Source: JAAUUE01 sp943370025 (GTDB lineage: Bacteria > Cyanobacteriota > Cyanobacteriia > Cyanobacteriales > JAAUUE01). Taken from it: DNA of 64,000 nucleotides. The stretch spans positions 12,385-76,384 of the forward strand of contig CALRPI020000018.1 of assembly GCA_943370025.1 (NCBI GenBank). The letters are read 5' to 3'. The notes under the pieces are model-generated. The model searched no databases, was not told where the DNA came from, and worked only from the letters and a program-made list of their open reading frames with translations. The translations under genes and the position numbers were made by a program. Shown in pieces: positions 60,909 to 64,000 of the stretch (the stretch's first letter is position 1; the number at the start of each line of letters is the position of its first letter).

Positions 60909-60956
60909 GAATAATTTCACTCGCCGGAGGTGAATAACCGGCGAGTGAAATTATTC
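60909..60956. repeat. 19-bp perfect-stem hairpin
   Basis: GAATAATTTCACTCGCCGG / CCGGCGAGTGAAATTATTC with loop AGGTGAATAA. Confidence 0.85.
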
Positions 60957-61194
60957 GCAATCGCCATAGCATATCGTTCGAGGTGTAGTATATTAATCTC
61001 CCTACCCTCTAAGTTTTCACATCAATAAACATAAGCAGGCTTGAAGCCCAAGACCATAGCCAGATTGCTATAGATTAGGTATAGTTACCATGATTGCTAT
61101 AGCCTAGGGACTCCGTAAAAACCAGTATATCCTGAAGCTACTATTCTGGATGTAAATTTTAGTTATAAGGCAACAGCAAATAAGGTGGAGATTG

Positions 61195-62229
61195 TTACCT
61201 CACAATTGCCGGGTCTGGAGTTTTGAGGAGGTTGTTCAACAAAGAAACTGGTTGTTGTTGGTGCTGCCAAGCAAAGGCATGGCGGAAGGAGGCTTCTTGG
61301 CAAGCTTGGAGTTGGGGGAAATCAATAATGTCTTGGGTAAGGAGGTTTTCGTACTCAAATTGGAGGCGGACATTATGTAAGCCAGCATTATCAGTACAAA
61401 TGGCAATGTCTACACCAGCATCGAAGCAACGATCGAACACCAGCTTTAGTTGGGCTATATCTTGCAAAGTTCCGGTTTTGAAGTATGTAGTGGGACAGAC
61501 TTCTAGACATTGTTTCTGTTCGCGAATTTGGGGCAGAAGTTCGGGGTGCAGGAGGGGGATTTGAATGCCGTGACCAATACGCATCAGGTAGGGCAGTAGC
61601 TCTGGGTAGCAGCCAGCTTGGGTTTCATAAAGATGTCCGGTGGTCTTCAGGTTAAGCGATCGAGCATATTTATATAACCCGACAAATTCATCTAATCTTT
61701 CGCGGTAGTGGGCATCTCCCCCAGCTACATCAATGGCGCAGACGTACTCCGATTTTTGGGCGGCTAAATCGACGATCGCCTTGTTCACCTCGTAGGGCAG
61801 CCGGGAGTGCATACAAAGAATCTGGCTAGTGACGATCGGGTATTCCACCACTCGGCTGGCTTGCCCTACAATATCAACGATTTTCGCCATTTCTTCGATC
61901 CGTTGATTCTGGCTTAGATGTTCTGGAGTCCGCAGGTAGGGGGTATAGCGCAGTTCTAAATAGGCTAAATTTTCAAAAATGTATGCCCCCCGAATTAGGC
62001 GGTAAATAAAGTAGGGTAAGGCATGGGCAGTTTGGACTGATTCTACAAGGGTGTGTAGTTCTAGATATTCATCAAGAGTACTGCGCGATCGAGTGTAAAA
62101 TTCTTCAAACTCTGGATAATGGGGGAATCGGGTTGCTAGATCCTGATTACTCCGGTGGAAATAGCGCCAGAGAACACGAGGAACCACAGAACCACCCAAA
62201 TGACGATGCAATTCAGCGTATAAAGTCAC
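61195..62229 (-). CDS. Adenosine deaminase-family protein
   Basis: A 344-residue member of the adenosine/AMP deaminase (amidohydrolase) superfamily. The metal-binding N-terminal motif is ELHRHLGGS (His8, His10). Further blocks: TGHLYETQAGCYPE (proton-transfer Glu), RIGHGIQI (His) and CTDNAGLHNVRLQFEYE, where the second Asp of the usual SDDP motif appears as Asn. That change, and the lack of a close adenosine-specific signature, leave the substrate open (adenosine, adenine or a related base). The GTG start at 62229 is preceded by GGTAGGTG. A MITE copy and a hairpin lie upstream. Confidence 0.83.
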   Translation of the reverse strand: MTLYAELHRHLGGSVVPRVLWRYFHRSNQDLATRFPHYPEFEEFYTRSRSTLDEYLELHTLVESVQTAHALPYFIYRLIRGAYIFENLAYLELRYTPYLRTPEHLSQNQRIEEMAKIVDIVGQASRVVEYPIVTSQILCMHSRLPYEVNKAIVDLAAQKSEYVCAIDVAGGDAHYRERLDEFVGLYKYARSLNLKTTGHLYETQAGCYPELLPYLMRIGHGIQIPLLHPELLPQIREQKQCLEVCPTTYFKTGTLQDIAQLKLVFDRCFDAGVDIAICTDNAGLHNVRLQFEYENLLTQDIIDFPQLQACQEASFRHAFAWQHQQQPVSLLNNLLKTPDPAIVR

Positions 62230-62296
62230 AATTTCACCTACCTTCTATTTTTTGTTGGATAGTTGGATATTTAAGATATCTATATTGGATCCCTTT

Positions 62297-62380
62297 GAGA
62301 CACGTCACAAATATTGAAAGCTCTATCAATGTTGGGTTTGAGAGTGGATGGCTGTAGCCACCCACTCTCAAACTACTGTA
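62297..62380 (-). repeat. 105-bp MITE-like repeat, copy D (truncated)
   Basis: Matches copies A-C from GAGACACG to the TACAGTAGTTTG end (read on minus). The distal inverted-repeat end (CGCAAAGTGCTGTA) is missing. Hairpin GAGAGTGGATGGCTG / TAGCCACCCACTCTC retained. Confidence 0.85.
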
Positions 62381-62460
62381 TGTACAGCAGTTCACCTGAG
62401 AATAGAATACGTTATGATTTCCATGCCATGGCAATCACCAAGGAGTTTAGGATAATTTAA

Positions 62461-62495
62461 GCAGTGGAACCCTTGCTTCGCAAGGGTTCCACTGC
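62461..62495. repeat. 16-bp perfect-stem hairpin
   Basis: GCAGTGGAACCCTTGC-TTC-GCAAGGGTTCCACTGC. Similar in core (GGAACCC...GGGTTCC) to 11488-11524. Confidence 0.85.
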
Positions 62496-62724
62496 AAATA
62501 CTTTTCGGGAGAAAATTGTTTGCTAGCTTCGCTGAGTAACGATTCTTTCAAGCAGCCTATGGGATACCTGTTGGATATTATAGCTACATGTAAATTTATG
62601 TTACAACAATTACTTAGGAATATGGGTAATCTTCAAGAAATGACGATTTTTTCGGCAAATATATCCCACCCTATCCAAGAAATTTTTGATAAGGTGCGAG
62701 GTTTTAATTACACAAACTGCGGTA

Positions 62725-63909
62725 TTAAGGCTGGAGAACTTTTACTTGACGTCGATCGCTCAAGGAAACTACCTCAGCAGTATTATTTTCTCTGGCAACT
62801 CGAATCAACAATCCAGCACAGACAAGACTCGAAATCATAGAGCTACCGCCATAGCTAAACAAAGGCAGGGGCAGCCCGGTGGTAGGGAGAGCGCCAGTGG
62901 TTACCCCAATATTCAACAGGGATTGACCAACCAGAAAAATAATCGCCCCGATCGCCACCAGCCGATGGACGGGAGTTTTTGCCTTTCTTGCCACCAGCAG
63001 CCCCAAGGTAGCGTAGATAGCTAACAGCACTAATAATAAAACACTGCCTAAAAACCCAAATTCCTCAGCATAGACCGCAAAAATAAAATCTGTAAACTGA
63101 ATCGGCAGATAAAATAATTTTTGTTGAGATAGACCAAAGCCGACTCCAGAAAAACCGCCAGAACCGATCGCGAGGAGACTTTGAATTAGTTGATAGCCAT
63201 TTTCCGTAGGATCTTCCCAAGGATTGAGAAATGACATAATCCGTCGTTGTTGATAAGTTCTCAGGCTAATACTGACTACTGCTAATAAAATGCCTACGGC
63301 GGCGGTTTGCCCCAAGTAGTAGAAGGGAAATCCTCCGGCTAGGGCAATTAACCACAGAGCCATACCGCAAAGTGCAGCAGTACTGAGGTTAGGTTGCAGG
63401 AGAATCACCAGCAGCATACTAGAAAAAATCCCCATCCACAGCAGGAAGCGATCGAGTCTCATTTGTTGCCACTGACCAAAAATTCTGGCACTCTGCAACA
63501 CCAAGAAAGGTTTAATCAATTCTGAGGGCTGGATAGGAATATCAAAGGAGCCGATCGCCAGCCACCGAGAAGCTCCGTTCACAGATTTCCCTAGTCCGGG
63601 AATCAAGGTGACACACATTAATCCCAGCAGAATCAGCATGACTAGGGGAGAAATCCGCAGGTTTTGGTAGAGGGGCGATCGGACCACAAAATTCATTAAG
63701 CCTAAACCCACGACTACCCAGATCAACTGCCGTTTTACATAAAACCAACCGTCACTTTTCTGGATATCAGCAATGGGGTAGGATGCAGAAAATAGTACCA
63801 CCAACCCGACAAATAACCAGAGGAAGGTTAACCACCATAGCAGTCTGGCCTCCTTTGCCCAAGTTTGTGGCTCAGCATCAAAGATTGGTATCAAGTCAGC
63901 AATTTTCAT
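62725..63909 (-). CDS. ftsW: FtsW/RodA-type peptidoglycan polymerase
   Basis: A 394-residue SEDS-family glycosyltransferase that polymerises lipid II during septal peptidoglycan synthesis, working with a class B penicillin-binding protein. About ten membrane segments. The signature FGFLGSVLLLVLLAIYATLG, PTTGLPLPLFSYGGSSMISS and the catalytic-loop block NPWEDPTENGYQLIQSLLAI (conserved Asp) are all present. QPSELIKPFLVLQSA matches SEDS proteins. An N-terminal cytoplasmic extension of about 25 residues precedes the first helix. FtsW is favoured over RodA by the NPWEDP/GYQLIQ motif; cell-division context is not shown in the window. ATG at 63909. Confidence 0.92.
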   Translation of the reverse strand: MKIADLIPIFDAEPQTWAKEARLLWWLTFLWLFVGLVVLFSASYPIADIQKSDGWFYVKRQLIWVVVGLGLMNFVVRSPLYQNLRISPLVMLILLGLMCVTLIPGLGKSVNGASRWLAIGSFDIPIQPSELIKPFLVLQSARIFGQWQQMRLDRFLLWMGIFSSMLLVILLQPNLSTAALCGMALWLIALAGGFPFYYLGQTAAVGILLAVVSISLRTYQQRRIMSFLNPWEDPTENGYQLIQSLLAIGSGGFSGVGFGLSQQKLFYLPIQFTDFIFAVYAEEFGFLGSVLLLVLLAIYATLGLLVARKAKTPVHRLVAIGAIIFLVGQSLLNIGVTTGALPTTGLPLPLFSYGGSSMISSLVCAGLLIRVARENNTAEVVSLSDRRQVKVLQP

Positions 63910-63931
63910 GATCCTTTTAATCAGTTATCAG

Positions 63932-64000
63932 TAGGACTTACGCGCTGCCAACAAATTATCGAGAGTTGTAGACGTTGTTGCGGGCGCTCCGCGCCCGCAA
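63932..64000. repeat. MITE-like repeat with TAGGACTT end, truncated by window edge
   Basis: Begins TAGGACTTACGCGCTGCCAA, similar to 58619-58720, and runs to the window edge with a hairpin GCGGGCGCTCCGCGCCCGC. Confidence 0.75.

Larger units (their letters stand above)
60544..61194. other. 651-bp intergenic region with three palindromes
   Basis: No gene is supported. It contains three strong inverted repeats at 60587-60621, 60684-60734 and 60909-60956, listed separately. Confidence 0.65.
62230..62724. other. Intergenic region with repeats
   Basis: Holds MITE copy D (62297-62380) and a hairpin (62461-62495). The remaining about 230 bp show no convincing gene; an open frame from 62520 overlaps ftsW antisense and is rejected. 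Confidence 0.6.

Noticed and set aside
62520..62840. 106-codon plus-strand frame near the end of ftsW
   Set aside because: Overlaps ftsW antisense, and shows no domain, ribosome-binding site or family similarity.

Overview
The window is a piece of a cyanobacterial chromosome. The evidence is the frequent GCGATCGC-type octamer (HIP1), psbQ of photosystem II, the mntCAB manganese transporter, the glycolate dehydrogenase subunits GlcE/GlcF, the LysR regulator NtcB, two textbook NtcA-activated promoters, and cyanobacteria-typical families (DUF1800/DUF1501 pair, Uma2, pentapeptide repeats, haemagglutination/CHAT protein). The abundant dispersed palindromes and the large repeat-rich secreted protein suggest a filamentous, Oscillatoriales-like species, but this is inference. 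No tRNA, rRNA or CRISPR array was found.

Layout. 0-9 kb: 5' part of urtA (urea uptake) with an NtcA promoter; a nested palindrome; ilvA; a BrnT/BrnA toxin-antitoxin pair flanked by ilvA and a second copy of the ilvA 3' end; a small membrane protein; a DUF4160 remnant plus DUF2442; an IS1-type insertion sequence; and a type II restriction-modification pair of the Eco47II/Sau96I kind. 9-17.2 kb: ntcB, an acetyltransferase, a ferredoxin-like/metallo-beta-lactamase protein, a two-gene AAA+ ATPase/subtilisin-like protease module, psbQ and an alpha/beta hydrolase. 17.3-31.8 kb: DUF1800/DUF1501, a TPM-domain membrane protein followed by an unknown gene and a rhamnosidase-like gene, a P2-type cation ATPase, a pentapeptide-repeat protein, and a divergent EamA transporter/LysR pair. 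31.8-40.1 kb: mntCAB, Uma2, an AAA ATPase/DUF4276 pair, and an orphan type I restriction gene hsdR broken by two short tandem duplications. 40.4-47 kb: a DEAD-box RNA helicase and a 1626-residue TPS-secretion/CHAT fusion. 47-64 kb: glcF-glcE, a TPR protein, gcvT, an exported protein with panB, glutathione peroxidase, an ABC permease, a degenerate metallo-beta-lactamase homologue, ppa, a polytopic membrane protein, an adenosine deaminase-family gene and ftsW.

How the parts connect. urtA and ntcB each carry GTAN8TAC-N22-TAN3T, so both should be switched on by NtcA under nitrogen limitation. GlcE/GlcF and GcvT belong to photorespiratory glycolate and glycine metabolism. Defence-type genes are scattered: BrnTA, the R-M pair, AAA/subtilase, AAA/TOPRIM-like DUF4276, broken hsdR and possibly the CHAT protein. 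Several families of short palindromic repeats, including a 105-bp MITE-like element present four times, fill the intergenic space and in places abut start or stop codons.

The strongest leads are the AAA/subtilase module, the ilvA-BrnTA-ilvA' arrangement, the doubly duplicated hsdR, and the TPS-CHAT fusion with a nearly homogenised internal repeat.
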